Positions 1 to 12,039 of a stretch of DNA of 64,000 nt are shown here, one piece after another. The position numbers and the translations under genes are program-made. Source of the stretch: Alopecurus myosuroides (lineage: Eukaryota > Streptophyta > Magnoliopsida > Poales > Poaceae); the NCBI GenBank assembly GCA_028641055.1, contig JAPCYS010003022.1:1-64000 (forward strand). The letters run 5' to 3'. The notes below the pieces were generated by a model. The model saw only the letters and a program-made list of their open reading frames with translations, was not told the DNA's origin and searched no databases. Numbering within the stretch: the first letter of the stretch is position 1; each line of letters opens with the position of its first letter.

Positions 1-323
1 TTAGTTCGCAGTCTTATGACTGACTGACAAGTGACAATGTGGATTGAAGTTAATAAAGCTCGCAGTTTCCCTAAGGAAAAAAAAAACCAACACCCAAAAC
101 CTAGAAGCGCATTATATGTCATCGTTCGGACAGTAACATATGTATTCTCTAGCGGGTAGGGTAGAGTGGTGCCGGTTTACAGAACATCTATTAGCGAAGC
201 TTTTTTTTACAGCAAAGAGCACTGACTAATCTTTCACACATGTTGGCTTTGGATACAAGGAAGGTACTGTACACTCGCACATGCAATAGTACATTGCGTG
301 CAAAAAAGTCTCTCACCACTTTA
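1..323. other. Intergenic, no gene recognised
   Basis: AT-rich sequence with short A and T runs. No reading frame here resembles a known protein, and no RNA gene or transposon terminus was recognised before the Tourist-like element that begins at 324. Confidence 0.6.
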
Positions 324-725
324 GGGTCTCTTTGTATCCAAGTAATTTCGTAGGAATTCTGGAGGATTCCAAACCATGCATAGGAATTTTTTATATGGAA
401 TGCCTTTGTATTGTATGATTGACACCACAAAGAATTCCTAAGAAATCTATTCATATGCCCTCCATTCCATAGTAATCTCAACATGAGCTCGAACCTCTTT
501 TTATTTTTGCTTTGAGAAGTCCAATGCACCCATACTCTATCTCTCCCTACTTCCTCTCCCCATTTCTGCAAAATTTCAGTGTTTGATTCCTGCACGCCAT
601 CCAAATACATCTCTTACAAAATTCTCGTATTTTGAAAACATGTAGGAATTTAAGTGCATGGCATTTTTAATCCTTTGTTTTTTCCTATTCCTACGTTTTG
701 AAAATCTTTCAAGCCAAAGGGGCCC
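324..725. mobile_element. Tourist-like (PIF/Harbinger) MITE
   Basis: A 402-bp element starts GGGTCTCTTTG and ends CAAAGGGGCCC, an imperfect terminal inverted repeat. TTA lies on both sides (321-323 and 726-728), the 3-bp duplication typical of PIF/Harbinger elements. The interior is rich in GGAATTC/ATTCC-like motifs seen in grass Tourist families. A 139-codon open frame on the minus strand across the left half is a by-product with no recognisable domain. It would be mobilised in trans by a Harbinger transposase; none is encoded here. Confidence 0.75.
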
Positions 726-1850
726 TTATAATGCGGCCTGGTTGGATGAGGAAAAATATCAAAGAATATATAATACTATACTCCAGATACACTTTTCCAT
801 AGAAGTCTATATTACATATGCAAATAATTAAACTCCCGGTTTTGTAATCTATAGTTTTGAATGGTATTTTGAGTTGAAGCAGGTAGTGTGAAGTTTTGAC
901 TGGAGGAGTGAATTAATGTGTAGAATTGGAACGTTAATTAGGAGTGAAAAGGTTAGTTAAGCGTGCAGTGGTCGGGTCCCATGGAGACAGCGGTCGACGA
1001 TGGCATCGACCGGCCGGCCATATAATTGAGCACGCACAAACCAAGCATGTGTGCCACCATTCTTGCACGCTTGGCCCCATCTCGGGCGGTAGCTGTCCCT
1101 CCATATTCTCATACACTAACCATATGCATGTCAATTAATACGCATTACGCAACCACGTCAACGTGCCCTAGCTACTCACCATGCATGGAGATACACGCAC
1201 AATGTATTTCTTTTATTTTTAACAGGGAGTGCAAAATTCCTATGTAACAATGTGTAGTGCACATGGTCATGTACTCCGTACGTATATTTGTGTTGCTTGG
1301 AAGTGACACCGCCTGCAAACATATTGCAACAAAAAAGAAACAAATATGTGCATGCCCGGCCGGCCAGCGTGGGCCCATGCATGCATGCGTGTCCATGTCA
1401 CCTGCTGCCTGGCAGAAGCAAAAAAAAAAGACATGCGTGGACAGAGTAGACGGCCGGCATGCAGAGATGCAGGTGAGATGAGAAGGGGGAAAAAGGCGAA
1501 GAACATGATCGGTCGAGGTTGTCACCGTGCTCTGCTTTGCTTGCCTGTATCCTCTCTCTCTCTCTCCTTTCGCATGGCGAACGACGCGACACTGCCGGTG
1601 GGACCCACAATTGAATGATGCCTTCTGCATCACGGTCCTAGTTGCTCAAAAAGACCTTTATCTGATATGAGTACACATCTTATAGACTACAATGTAGTAC
1701 CTTGAATATCATCAGCATTCACCAAGGCGGATGGGATGCATATTGATCTCGTCTCATCACGTCTAGCGTGCAAAGGCAGTGGAACAAACCCACGATAAAA
1801 TTGGAGGGTGGGCTAAAATAATATGTATAAACATATTTTCAGAAAATTTA
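726..1850. other. Intergenic, no gene recognised
   Basis: Contains a CT microsatellite at about 1552-1566, several CATGCATG-type palindromes near 1374-1390, and CCGGCCGG palindromes near 1010 and 1360. Overlapping open frames on both strands between 934 and 1633 resemble nothing I know and look like chance frames in locally GC-richer DNA. No promoter or exon could be supported. Confidence 0.5.
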
Positions 1851-2233
1851 GAGCTTCTTTGATTCATATGATACAAAATGTGTATAGGAATAATAAACTT
1901 TTAGGATTGGGATGTCATGACCACTTGAATTCTTTGGGAAAAGAAATTCTCTTTGATTGTAGTGAAGGAATTTTCCATGAGATATGACCTAATGTTACAA
2001 TACACTGCGATATTCCTACAGGAATAGTTCCTATAAGATATGATGATATGAATCAAACACCTTCTTCTATATGAAATTTCCTAGGATTCAATCCTCCAAA
2101 AATCTTACTCCCTCCGGTTCGGAAAAAAAAGTGTCGCCACGTCTACCTAGAATTAGTACCTAAGATGTTGATTTCTCCCGACACTTTATATGTATTGGAG
2201 GTAGTATTATATTCCTTCGAATCAAAGGGGCCC
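1851..2233. mobile_element. Tourist-like MITE with nested Stowaway
   Basis: The left end GAGCTTCTTTGATTC and right end GAATCAAAGGGGCCC are inverted repeats matching at 12 of 15 positions. The flanks are TTA on the left and TAA on the right, so the target duplication is not clean. The interior has the same ATTCC-rich style as the element at 324-725. It is interrupted at 2108-2204 by a Stowaway-type element, so the Tourist copy is the older of the two. Confidence 0.65.
2108..2204. mobile_element. Stowaway-like MITE, degraded
   Basis: A 97-bp element starts CTCCCTCCGG and ends with a degraded GGAGGTAG, flanked by TA on both sides (2106-2107 and 2205-2206), as expected for Tc1/mariner-related Stowaway elements. 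Inner arms AAGTGTCG and CGACACTT still pair. It lies inside the Tourist-like element at 1851-2233. Confidence 0.65.
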
Positions 2234-3775
2234 TAAGTTCATACATCGGTACTCTTAATATTTCTTTTAAGGGTTCATTTTAAGAGTGGAAGTGGCAAAT
2301 CCAGGATAAAATTGATAAAATGGTTCATTTTAAAAAAAATTACTTCTTGTACGAACAAAACTTTGACCTCCCGCCCCATCACCAACCATGGCTAGGAAAC
2401 ACATATTCGAGGATTTATTGGCAGAAAAGGAGGGTAGGCTCGATCCACTTGGTGCATGTCAGGTAAATTGCCCCCACTTGTTCAAGATTCGATTAACCAA
2501 TCATAGCCTGTGGGTGTTAATTTGTAAGGATTGACACTTTGTAATAAAAAAATAATGTAATCCATTCACCAATGGAAGCAGAGGCCGAAGGGACAACCTT
2601 ATTTTTGAAAAAAAGAATCAGGCTAATAAACATGTACCGTAAACATAGATTGTCGTCTTCAACTGTAAGATGGTTAGAAGGAGCTTTCTCAGACCATGTG
2701 CTCCATTTCCGCTGAAAAATATCTTGAAGGCGGTTAAAATGCCGTTTATAACGATGGAGAAGACATGGATTCGAATAGTGAAAATCTTGCTCTTATACAC
2801 TTGCACCGTGGCTACAAGTGGTGTGGCTGTAGCATTTGCATGAAAAGCATATATTCCCTTCTTGTCTTGTTCTCAATGACCTTTAGATCGATCAACACAA
2901 AGCAGCTCTTGGACACTTTTTGTGACATAGCATTCGGCATGGGCACGGCCATTTCTTAACCGCCTAAATAACCGTTACTTAGATACCGATCTTGCATCTG
3001 CATGTTAACGTGCAGGGTCGTTTACTTTTTAAATGGCTGCCATTTAAAGTGAAAAGGATGGATCGATCGTACCGTGTGCATGTGTGTTTCTTTCTTGCGT
3101 TATCCTCACCGTCTCCATGCACGCAAGATTCTTCCGGTTCACAAGTATTTTTTTTTTTACATGTATCCGTGTACGTTTATGTACTTCCATATGTCTATGC
3201 ATAATACTCCTAGATGATATCTGATCATAGTTGTGGTGACAACATGGGATTAACTATAAAAAAAATTGTACAAGAAAAATATTAATTAAGCTCCATTATT
3301 AACTTCGAACGCACTTCACTATAGTGGCATCTCGGTGAGTAGAGACCCACACATGTCAGTATATCGATTTAACTATTTTGCATGTATCCAGGTAACTGTT
3401 TCCAAGTCCTGACAAGAGCCATCTCGCATATTCATGCTGATGTAAATTCAGTGAGAAAATCATAATATGTAGATTAATTGACTAAAAAATATGTATGTCT
3501 TAGTCCACTGGCCCATGTGACTCACATCCTCTCTTTATCTCTCTCCACGTTCTCTCTTCTCACTCACTCCACATGCCGGGTACCAGCGTCTCATCGATCT
3601 CGCTCCTTCCTCCTCCTAGCGCCTACCTCTCACTGACGTATCGCTATTCCTATAGAGTGAGCATTGCACGAATTAAGGATCCTCTTGTACAAGCTTTCCC
3701 TGAAAATAGAAGGTGTTTTGGTAGGCTAAAATGCTCTACCAAAACATCTTATATTTTAACAGAGATTCGTATATA
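2234..3775. other. Intergenic, no gene recognised
   Basis: AT-rich DNA with short open frames only (under 90 codons) that show no domain, repeat or codon bias worth calling. T and A runs near 3150 and 3260 are simple sequence. No transposon termini were identified. Confidence 0.5.
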
Positions 3776-3899
3776 CTCCCTCCGTTCAACAATAGATGAC
3801 TTCCACTTATCTATATATGAATGTATCTAGACATGTTTTAGTGTATATGTGCATCCATATCTAGACAAGTGGAAGTCATCTATTGTTGAACGGAGGGAG
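3776..3899. mobile_element. Stowaway MITE, copy 1
   Basis: A 124-bp element begins CTCCCTCCGTTCAACAATAG. Its right end is the inverse of this start, and TA lies on both sides (3774-3775, 3900-3901). The first and last roughly 35 bases are perfect inverted repeats, and the middle is a looser stem. It shares its outer arms with the copy at 4740-4860, so both belong to one subfamily. Confidence 0.9.
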
Positions 3900-4504
3900 T
3901 AGTATTGAGTTCATCTCTCTTGATACGAGTAGTGGATGTCCATAGCTAGTTAGAGTTTGACCACAAACATACATGGACATAAGTACACCTGGCTTGATAT
4001 TAAGAAAAGAAAAGAAAGGGAAAAAAACATGATTACACCATGATGAGTATGGAAGGGTCCTGTAAAAGTCTACAATCATGGCAGCAAAAACAGTGGCTTT
4101 AAGCCATACCATGGTAGTACGTCTAACCGTTTAATCAATCAAAAGATAGATCGATACGAATGCAAGTTGTCCTCTTGAAAAGATGTAAAGAACTCAGATG
4201 CGCGAGCTTAAGTAAAGCCCTAAAACATTGCCATCTTTTCTCTCTCCCGATGGTACGTCTCTCTTCTTTTTACACCGATGATGTGATCGATGTTTACTTA
4301 GCACGACACCCGATCGATCCGTCCACTCATCTGATCATGTGTGTCGGAGACCACGTACCCCAGATATTTGGCCCCCTGTATGCCCGAATGCATGCAAAGC
4401 TCAGGACCCATCGTTGAATTGATTGACATGTGCTCCTAATTGTCATCTACATGCATCTATCAGGGCTGCTGCAAATGGCCAACCAGTACTAGGATCTAGC
4501 TGGG
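3900..4504. other. Intergenic, no gene recognised
   Basis: No convincing coding sequence. The open frames of 78-85 codons here overlap MITE sequence or have no recognisable features. Confidence 0.5.
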
Positions 4505-4573
4505 TTACCCTAGACATGTGCACAGCTGGCATCATGAAAATTGACAAGGTGAAAAGTTATCTCTTATTAGACT

Positions 4574-4624
4574 CTTCCTAATGCAGAGGCTGTGGCAGAT
4601 GCTCCCATTTCTTAAAAAAAAAAA
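4574..4624 (+). mobile_element. Tiny 5'-truncated LINE tail
   Basis: About 40 bases containing ATGCAGAGGCTG, a motif typical of grass LINE 3' ends, followed by an A run of about 11. It interrupts the first copy of the local repeat, and ACTC occurs on both sides (a possible short target duplication). This fits a dead-on-arrival LINE insertion that kept only its last bases. A SINE tail is an alternative. Confidence 0.45.
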
Positions 4625-4739
4625 CTCAAGTACCCTAGACATGTGCACAGCTGGTTTAAAGGGTAGAAAGTTATCTTTTACTAAACTCAAGTAACCTTTC
4701 GTGGACTTCATATATTCTTGAGACCACTGCTAAGATGTA

Positions 4740-4860
4740 CTCCCTCCGTTCAACAATAGATGACTTCCACATACCTATATATGGATGTATCTAGACACTA
4801 AGTGTCTAGATACATCCATATATAGGTATGTGGAAGTCATCTATTGTTGAATGGAGGGAG
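4740..4860. mobile_element. Stowaway MITE, copy 2, near-perfect hairpin
   Basis: A 121-bp element flanked by TA (4738-4739, 4861-4862). It begins CTCCCTCCGTTCAACAATAG and is palindromic over essentially its whole length. The two 60-base arms differ at about one position (CCGTTC against CCATTC when folded). Its outer arms match the element at 3776-3899, but the inner arms differ. Confidence 0.92.
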
Positions 4861-5286
4861 TACAACTCTAAAAATTATGTAAGCGGTTTAGCTAATGGAG
4901 AAATTGATTCGTCCGAGCGGTAAACGTAAACGATGTAAAAAAACCAAGACAGGTCAAAAGTTATATTTTACTAAAATCAAGTACCCTAGCTAGACATGTG
5001 CGCAACTAGTTCACAAGGTAAAAAGTTATCTTTTACTACTAAACTCAAGTACCCTTTCATTCGGCTCAGCATACTCAGATACACAACTCTAAAAAACGTA
5101 TTTAACTGTTTTAGTTTTTTTTTTTGAAATGGGAATATGCCCCAGCCTCTGCATCGTGATGATGCACACAGCTGTTGCTTTTATATTAAAAAATAAAATG
5201 TATCAACCACGAGATTACAACTCACGCATCGTCCAAATTCGACAACAAGATCAACCACAGAAATTGTAACAAAATCAAAAGAGAGC

Positions 5287-8200
5287 TCATTGGATCCTTC
5301 TAGTGAGCAGCCAACCACCCTGGCTGTAGATAGCCTGAACGACCGCCATCAAGCGAATACATCCAGAATCCATAAGACCCCGTTGCTCCAACGGAAGAAG
5401 GAAGGACCACATGTGGATCCAATATGTGGCCTGATGAGTAACCTGCAAAAAATGAGCACCCCTAGATTTGTCAAAAACAATATCGTTCCTACAATTCCAA
5501 ATTGCCCACACAAAAGCACAAACTCCAATTTGAATTCGTGCTTTAGTTCTTCTATCAATTCATTTAAGCCAGTCTCCAAACATATGGTCAATGCTAACTG
5601 GTTGGGCTATGCTAAAAGTAAAATGAAGCAACCTCCAAATATGTTTAGCAAAAGCACAATGTATAAACAAGTGATCCACTGACTCATCACTATCACAAAA
5701 TACACATTTTTTAGATCCAACCCAGTTTCTCTTAATCAAATTATCTTTAGTTAGAATAACTTTGCGTTGCAAGAACCACATAAAAACCTTGATTTTTAAT
5801 GGAACTTTCAATTTCCACAAATCCTTATGTAAATACGGTGTATTACCATGCATATAATCCAAATACATGGACTTAACCGTAAATGAACCAGACACGGAAA
5901 GACTCCAGACAAAACATCAGGATCATCATTCAACCTAATACCCATCACACTGCGCACTAAATTTAACCACGCTTCCCACCTCTCTCCAACCAAGTTTCTA
6001 CGGAATTGAATATTGAGCGAGTATGTGATAACACATCTGATACCAACACATTTTTATTCCTCACAATATTATAAAGCCCCGGATATTTCGCTGCTAAAGT
6101 GGTATTACCTAACCACGTATCTTCCCAAAAACGAGTTGATAAGCCATTACCTATCGTAAACAAACCTCTTTGGAAAAAATCTCTTTTTACTGACATAATC
6201 CCTTTCCAGAAGGGAGAGTCTGTAGGTTTAGTTTCCACCTGAGACAAAGATTTGTCAAACAAATATTTGTTACAAAGTAGCTCCTACCATACACCTTTCT
6301 CATGTAGCAATTTAAAAAGCCATTTAGACAATAAACTTTTATTCTTGACTTCAAGGACCTCAATTCCTAACCCCCCTTGGTCCTTAGGCCTACACACAAT
6401 ATTCCACTTGGTTAAACGATACTTCCTCTATGAGAATCACTCTGCCAAAAGAATCGACTCCGGAAAAAATCTAACCGTTTCCGTACCCCAACAGGTATAG
6501 GAAAGAAAGATAAAAGGAACATGGGTAGACTAGTAAGGACAGAGTTAATCAACACCAATCTATCACCATAAGAAAGAATCTTTCCAGCCCAAGATCCTAA
6601 CTTATTTTCGAATCGATCTTCCACCGGTTTCCACTCCTTATTAAGCAACTTCCGATAATGTATCGGTATACCAAGGTATTTAAACGGTAAAGATCCAATC
6701 TCACAACCGAATAAAGACCTATATTCATCCTCCCTCGCCGCAGCTCTACCAAAACAGTACAATTCACTCTTATGAAAATTAATTTTCAACCCCGACAATT
6801 GCTCAAATAGGGCTAAAATTAATTTCATATTGACTGCCTTGTCTAAATCATCTTCTAAGAAAAGGATCGTGTCGTCTGCATATTGTAAAATCGAGATCCC
6901 CCCTTCCACCAAATGAGGTATCAAAGATCCTATTTGACCGTCCTCTCTAGCTCTATCAATAATTATAGCTAACATATCAGCCACAATGTTAAAAAGAATA
7001 GGTGATAGCGGATCCCCTTGCCTAAGTCCCTAAGTGTCTGAAAATAATGACCAATGTCATCATTCACTCGAACCCCTACACTCCCTCCCTGAACAAAATT
7101 TCGAACCCATTCACACCAAATCGAATGAAATCCCTTCATCCGAAGAGCCTGTTGTAGAAAATCCCATTTCACTTTGTCATATGCCTTTTCAAAATCAATT
7201 TTGAAGATAACACCATCTAACTTCTTAGTTTTCAGCTCATGAATAGTTTCATGAAGGATAACAACCCCTTCAAGAATATTTCGACCTGGAATAAACGCCG
7301 ATTGTGATGGTCTAACAACATTGTGAGCAATAGACGAAACACGATTCGCCCCCACTTTGGTGAAAATCTTAAAGCTCACATTAAGTAAACAAATAGGCCT
7401 ATACTGTTCGATTCTACTCGCATCCTCTTTCTTAGGTAAAAGAGTAATGACACCAAAATTCAGCTTAAAAAGAGGTAAATCCCCTCGATGTAATTGCGTG
7501 AACATAGCCATCAAGTCAATCTTGATGACCTCCCAGAATGTCTGATAGAACTCCGCAGGGAAACCATCAGGTCCTGGGGCCTTATTACGCTCCATCTCGA
7601 CAACCGCATCGTACACCTCTTTCTCAGAAAAACTTGAGGTGAGGGCTGTATTCTCTTGTAAAGAAACTTGAGTCATATCCTCATTAAAAGTTTCCACCAT
7701 TTTAAACGAATTGATTTCAGGTGGACCAAATAACTTTTTGTAATACTCGGAGATGAATGTTTTCAAATTATTCTCCCCGACAATCGTTCCCTCGTCCTGT
7801 TCTAGCTGGAAAATTCTCTTCTTCCTATGTTTACCATTAGCTATTAAATGAAAGTATTTCGAGTTATTCCCCCCTTCCTGAACGTATTTAACCTTTGCCC
7901 GTTGCGCCCACTTAGATTCTTCCTCTCGACGTAGCTTAGCGAGATACTCATCAGCATCCCTCTTAGCTTTTCTCTCCTCCGGAGATAACAACGTAGATTC
8001 TGCTTTAATGTCTAGCTCCTCAATCAATAACACCAATTTCTCTTTTAACACTTTATATTCCCCACTAATATTCTTCGCCCACCCTCTCAAGAACTGTCTC
8101 AAATGGCGAATTTTAAATTGCCACCTATCAATAGGTGATGCCCCTCCCATAGTCTTATTCCATTCTTTAGTGACCATATCCACGAACCCATCCCTTTTCA

Positions 8201-8951
8201 ACCAAGCTAATTCAAATGAAAATCTAGAAACATTTCCAACATGTGCACTATCTCCTGAATCAATGAGAAGAGGAGTATGATCAGACCCTGATCTAGACAA
8301 GGCATGCACCGAAACTAGTGGGAATTTCTGTTCCCAATCAACACTCGCCAAAAAACGATCCAACTTTTCAAGAGTTGGAATAGGTATCCTACCTACCCAC
8401 GTAAATTGTCTTCCAGACAACTCTAATTCTTTAAGATCTAAGCTCTCAATAATAGCATTAAAGATGAAGGGCCAACGGGCGTTGAAGTTATCATTATTTT
8501 TTCTCCTTGTCGTCGAATTATATTAAAATCCCCTCCGATCAATAAAGGGGTATCCACTTTCTCACAAACCCGAACTAAATTCGGCCAAAAAGGATGGTTT
8601 CTTAGCCTCTTGAGCAGCCCCATAAGCAACAACAAAAGACCAAATAAAACCATCTAAACGCCACTTAAGTCTAAACTTGATACAAAACTCTCCACAAACG
8701 AGATCTTGTACCAAAATTTTCTGACTATTGAAACCAACCAAAATCCCCCCCGATCTCCCTTGAGGAGGTAAACAATACCAAAGGAAATCTAGCCCACTTG
8801 CAATATGAGCTAAAAAATGAGAAGCAAAATCAGATCGTCCCGTTTCAATTATAGCCACGAACTCTAATTTTTTTTCAATAATAGTCTCTTTAACAAACAG
8901 ATGTTTCGCAGGATCACCAAACCCATCACTATTCCAAAGCATCCCTATCAT
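5287..8951 (-). pseudogene. LINE 1 ORF2 (endonuclease/reverse transcriptase), broken
   Basis: ORF2 nicks target DNA and reverse-transcribes the element RNA from the nick. On the minus strand the endonuclease lies at about 8250-8951, with SGGIL, GGDFN (8438-8653 frame) and SDHTPLL at the start of the 6969-8420 frame. Reverse transcriptase motifs follow: RPICLLNVSFKIFTK, then DFEKAYDKVKWDFL in the 483-codon frame at 6969-8420, and YADDTILF in the frame at 6412-6984. The zinc-containing C-terminal region of plant LINEs (zf-RVT, CVFCDSDESVDHLFIHC) is at 5560-5895. No RNase H domain is seen after it. Frames switch at about 8430, 6975, 6270, 5900 and 5590, so the gene is decayed. Confidence 0.85.
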
Positions 8952-8957
8952 TTCAAA

Positions 8958-11501
8958 TTATTCTTGAGTTTTTTCTAATCTAGCACTTTTTCTCTTTACC
9001 GAAAGGCCAACACTCTTATTACTCTTCCTTTTGGATTTAGTGTCAAGCAAATGAGGTACCTGGATCATATTATCCGGATGAACACTATCCTCCTTCTCCT
9101 CTACTAAATCCTCTGATAAATTAGACGCTGTGTTGATAATATCCGAACACTGATCATCTCTCTCAGACTCAAACAAATTTTTCTTCAAGAAAGTAATAGT
9201 TCGATTTCTTTCTATATCCTTAATTATGGAGACAGCTTTCACCTTGTCAACAGCTGACATACCTAACGAAATTCCCAACCGTGCAGCCCTCTCTAAAATA
9301 ATATCATCTTTAAGATCTACAAAAGAATTAGAAAGACGTATAGACGAACCTGAGGCTTGGTTGTCATCCCGGCGCTGTGCCATCATCATAGCACGATCCA
9401 ATGCCGGTATATCCGCGAGGGCTGAGCACGGATGCGATCACTTGAACGAATACCGCGGACATCGGTGACGCAATACACCAAACTCAATCACCTCTTTGTG
9501 CACAATCACCTCATCATGTAACTTCATCTCAAAAGAGAAAGGAGTCAACTCCCTCGGAGACGATAACGTATCCAAATTATTATTAAACAGATAGGAGCAG
9601 TTAAAATTTACAGAGAGACTTGGACTTTGTACCTCAAAGGTATCTGACAGCGTAACAGCAGTTGGTTCTTTTAAAGGAACAGACTCGAACTCTTGTGACT
9701 CCACAACCATCGGTGGAACAGTTCCACTCGAGTTACTGGTTCAGATATAAGACAGCGCACGCATGCCTCATATCCGCAGCTGGATCAGAGAGATAAAGAC
9801 CAACAGGTAACCTAGCAGGTACAGAACACCCAGCAGTGGAGTCCACGGCAGGAGCAGAACCAGCCGGCAGAGAAAACGGCTCAAAGGCAGCCGAAACAAG
9901 CGTACCGCGGGCAGAAATCTCTGCCGCTGCTGCCGCGGCAGCAACACCCGCAGAAGAACCCAAAGACAGAGACTTATCATTCGCGTGAGATGCCAGGGAA
10001 CTATCTGACAGGGACACAGCTGCCTTACCCAATGCATTACGAGTACCAACTCCATTTAGTTGCAAAGAACCAAAAACCTTCTCTGAAATAGGCACTACAT
10101 CCGACTTTACACCCAAAGGAGACACACACAATTCCTGCAAGAAAAAATTCAATGGTTCAGACTCCATCCTCGTTTTGTCAAATAAAACTGATGAGCTAAA
10201 CAACACCCCCATAGATGGTAGAAATCCAACAATACCAAACCGAATTACCTCAGTATTAAAAACCGAAACCACATCAGGTTTCCTCTGTTTGATATCCAAA
10301 CTGAAACCGTCCACACCCACATGATCAGAGCTCGAGGTCTTCAAACACTCATTAGTATCTGACATTTTTACCTCGAAGTGAGCGAAGGACCAGTGGAATT
10401 GAGCTTAGTATCCATCCGCAATAATTTACTTTCTTCTCTCAAAATGTTATCCACACCTCTACTCTGAATATTTGCTTCATTCCGAAAGTCAAAAGACCCG
10501 AATACAGTAGGAGAAGCAGGTATCTTACTAAAAGAATGCACCAACTGTGGATCAAGGACTACCCCAACAGATTTAGTACCTGTGTTCTTGGAATTATTAG
10601 TGTCATGAGAGGCATTATCTTTTTTACTCACAGTATTCTGTTTCGGTACCAAACCATCTGCCAAATTGCCCTCCCTTTCCTTCTCCTTGTTGGCTTCATC
10701 GTTCTCATCATTTTTATCCTCATCATGATCATCACTAGAGTCTACCTCCATAGCTCCTTCATCCTCCACAATAGAAGGTTCTACCACAAATTTAATTTGA
10801 TAAAAACCATCCTTTATCCAAAGAGGTAAATCCTTTGGAATTTTAGTGTGATCAACACACCCAATAAGAATGCGTAAGACTTTATTCTTTCTTGTATATG
10901 CCATGTCCACTTTAGTTGTTTTCCCAAAAAGAGTACCTAGTCCCCACAAAGCAAGAAAATCCCCTGTATGACGTTCTGGAATTCCTTCCATTCGTACCCA
11001 AACATGTGGTAATCTCCACATTGGCTCAGTACCTCCATACCAATCATCCACCTTCAGCTCACACACGCTGTTAGGCACTCTGAAACCACCAAATAATTTC
11101 AACCTATCTAGTTCAACCTTAGAAGGGAACATCACCTTATAAACATTCTGCCCAACCTGAAGCACATCCCAATTATAATCAATAACAGGGACAACCCTCT
11201 GCAAATTCCTCGCAATCTGAGGTATAGATAATTTCCCTCCAGTAACTGTTACCATAGCAAGTCTAGTGTTTTCCGTTTTTGGTCTATAAGAATCAGTCAA
11301 GACCATACCAAAAAAGGTTAAATCATCGTGGTAGTGACCATAAATCATAACCTGTGGTTTTGGAGCATCAAGCAGTGGACATTCCTCAGCAAGATGACCC
11401 ACTTTCTCACAGCAATCACAGAGAGACACATCGCAATCCGCAAGCACATGACCAGTAAACCCACAAAGAGTTTGATTCAAACTAATCATTTGATTCGTCA
11501 T
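8958..11501 (-). pseudogene. LINE 1 ORF1 (gag-like, zinc knuckle), broken
   Basis: The ORF1 protein of plant L1 elements binds the element RNA in a ribonucleoprotein. The longest intact stretch is 10368-11501 (377 residues). It starts with a CCHC zinc knuckle (CDCCEKVGHLAEEC, about residues 28-41). Next comes a region typical of plant LINE gag proteins (WRLPHVWVRMEGIP, about residue 165), then an acidic stretch rich in D, E and K. The reading continues in other frames at 9733-10365, 9438-9710 and 8958-9401, a serine-rich then basic tail, so at least three frame breaks or stops exist. In related elements a DUF4283-like part precedes the knuckle. Here the knuckle is at the very N-terminus, consistent with 5' truncation. 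Not expected to be functional. Confidence 0.75.
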
Positions 11502-11599
11502 TCATTAGGTACTTGAGTTTAGTAAATTGTAAACTTTACCTGCTGAGTTTTCCTGATGCCAATTGTGCACATGTCTACAGGGGTATATATGTGTTTTCC

Positions 11600-11756
11600 C
11601 AGTGGCGAAGGTAGAGTCTTTGGTCGTTGGGTTCAGTTCACTTGTTTATGGTGTAATCTCACACTACTTGGCAGAGATAGAGACTTGTCTAGTGACGGAT
11701 TCTAAAATTTATTGGGTTCATGTGAACCCAACCGTTGTACACCAGCTCCGCCACTG
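11600..11756. mobile_element. hAT-like MITE with exact 8-bp duplication
   Basis: A 157-bp element starts CAGTGGCGAAGGTAG and ends CAGCTCCGCCACTG, an inverted pair (CAGTGGCG at both tips). An exact 8-bp direct repeat TGTTTTCC lies at 11592-11599 and 11757-11764, as expected for hAT transposition. Inside, a GGGTTCA/TGAACCC pair gives further palindromic structure. No coding capacity, so it depends on a transposase elsewhere. Confidence 0.9.
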
Positions 11757-12039
11757 TGTTTTCCACATCACCCGCAGAACTTTTTTTGCATGCATAGATG
11801 TTATTACTCCCCTCAAGCATCGGTGTCACGCACTCAGGATGAGCTCTCCGCCACGGGCTCGAGCCGATGGATTGGTACAGTGTATTTTTTTTTTTGAAAG
11901 ATCCAGCAAATGCTGGCATTTCATTGATTTAAGCAGAGGGAAATATGATACAAAGATCGACCAGCCTTTGAGTACTTGCTGGGACGATCAGAAAAATTAG
12001 AGAAAAGAAAAAAAAATCTTTCGAATAGGAGCGGGCACT

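Larger units (their letters stand above)
4505..5047 (+). repeat. Three dispersed copies of a ~70-bp repeat
   Basis: A unit with ACCCTAGACATGTGCACAG followed about 20-30 bases later by AAAGTTATCTTTTACTA occurs at about 4505-4570, 4625-4690 and 4976-5047. The copies diverge by substitutions, small indels and an internal CTAG in the third copy. A LINE-tail-like insertion (4574-4624) and a Stowaway (4740-4860) lie between the copies. The origin of the unit is unknown. Confidence 0.7.
5115..11516 (-). mobile_element. L1-type LINE 1, old, 5'-truncated
   Basis: The minus strand reads 5'-ORF1 (gag-like)-ORF2 (endonuclease and reverse transcriptase)-3' and ends in an A tail, seen as an 11-T run at 5115-5125. 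Just inside is the motif AGAGGCTGGGGCATATTCCC, typical of grass LINE ends. The coding region is split into many frames. The first ORF1 residues already belong to a zinc knuckle, so the 5' end is probably truncated near 11500-11520. No convincing target duplication was found. Confidence 0.85.

Noticed and set aside
191..610. 139-codon open frame on the minus strand
   Set aside because: It overlaps the Tourist-like MITE and has no domain or coding signature.
5100..11530. Possible target duplication for LINE 1 (ACTGTTTTAG on the left, TGAGTTTAGT on the right)
   Set aside because: The match is too weak and the 5' boundary too uncertain to support a duplication.
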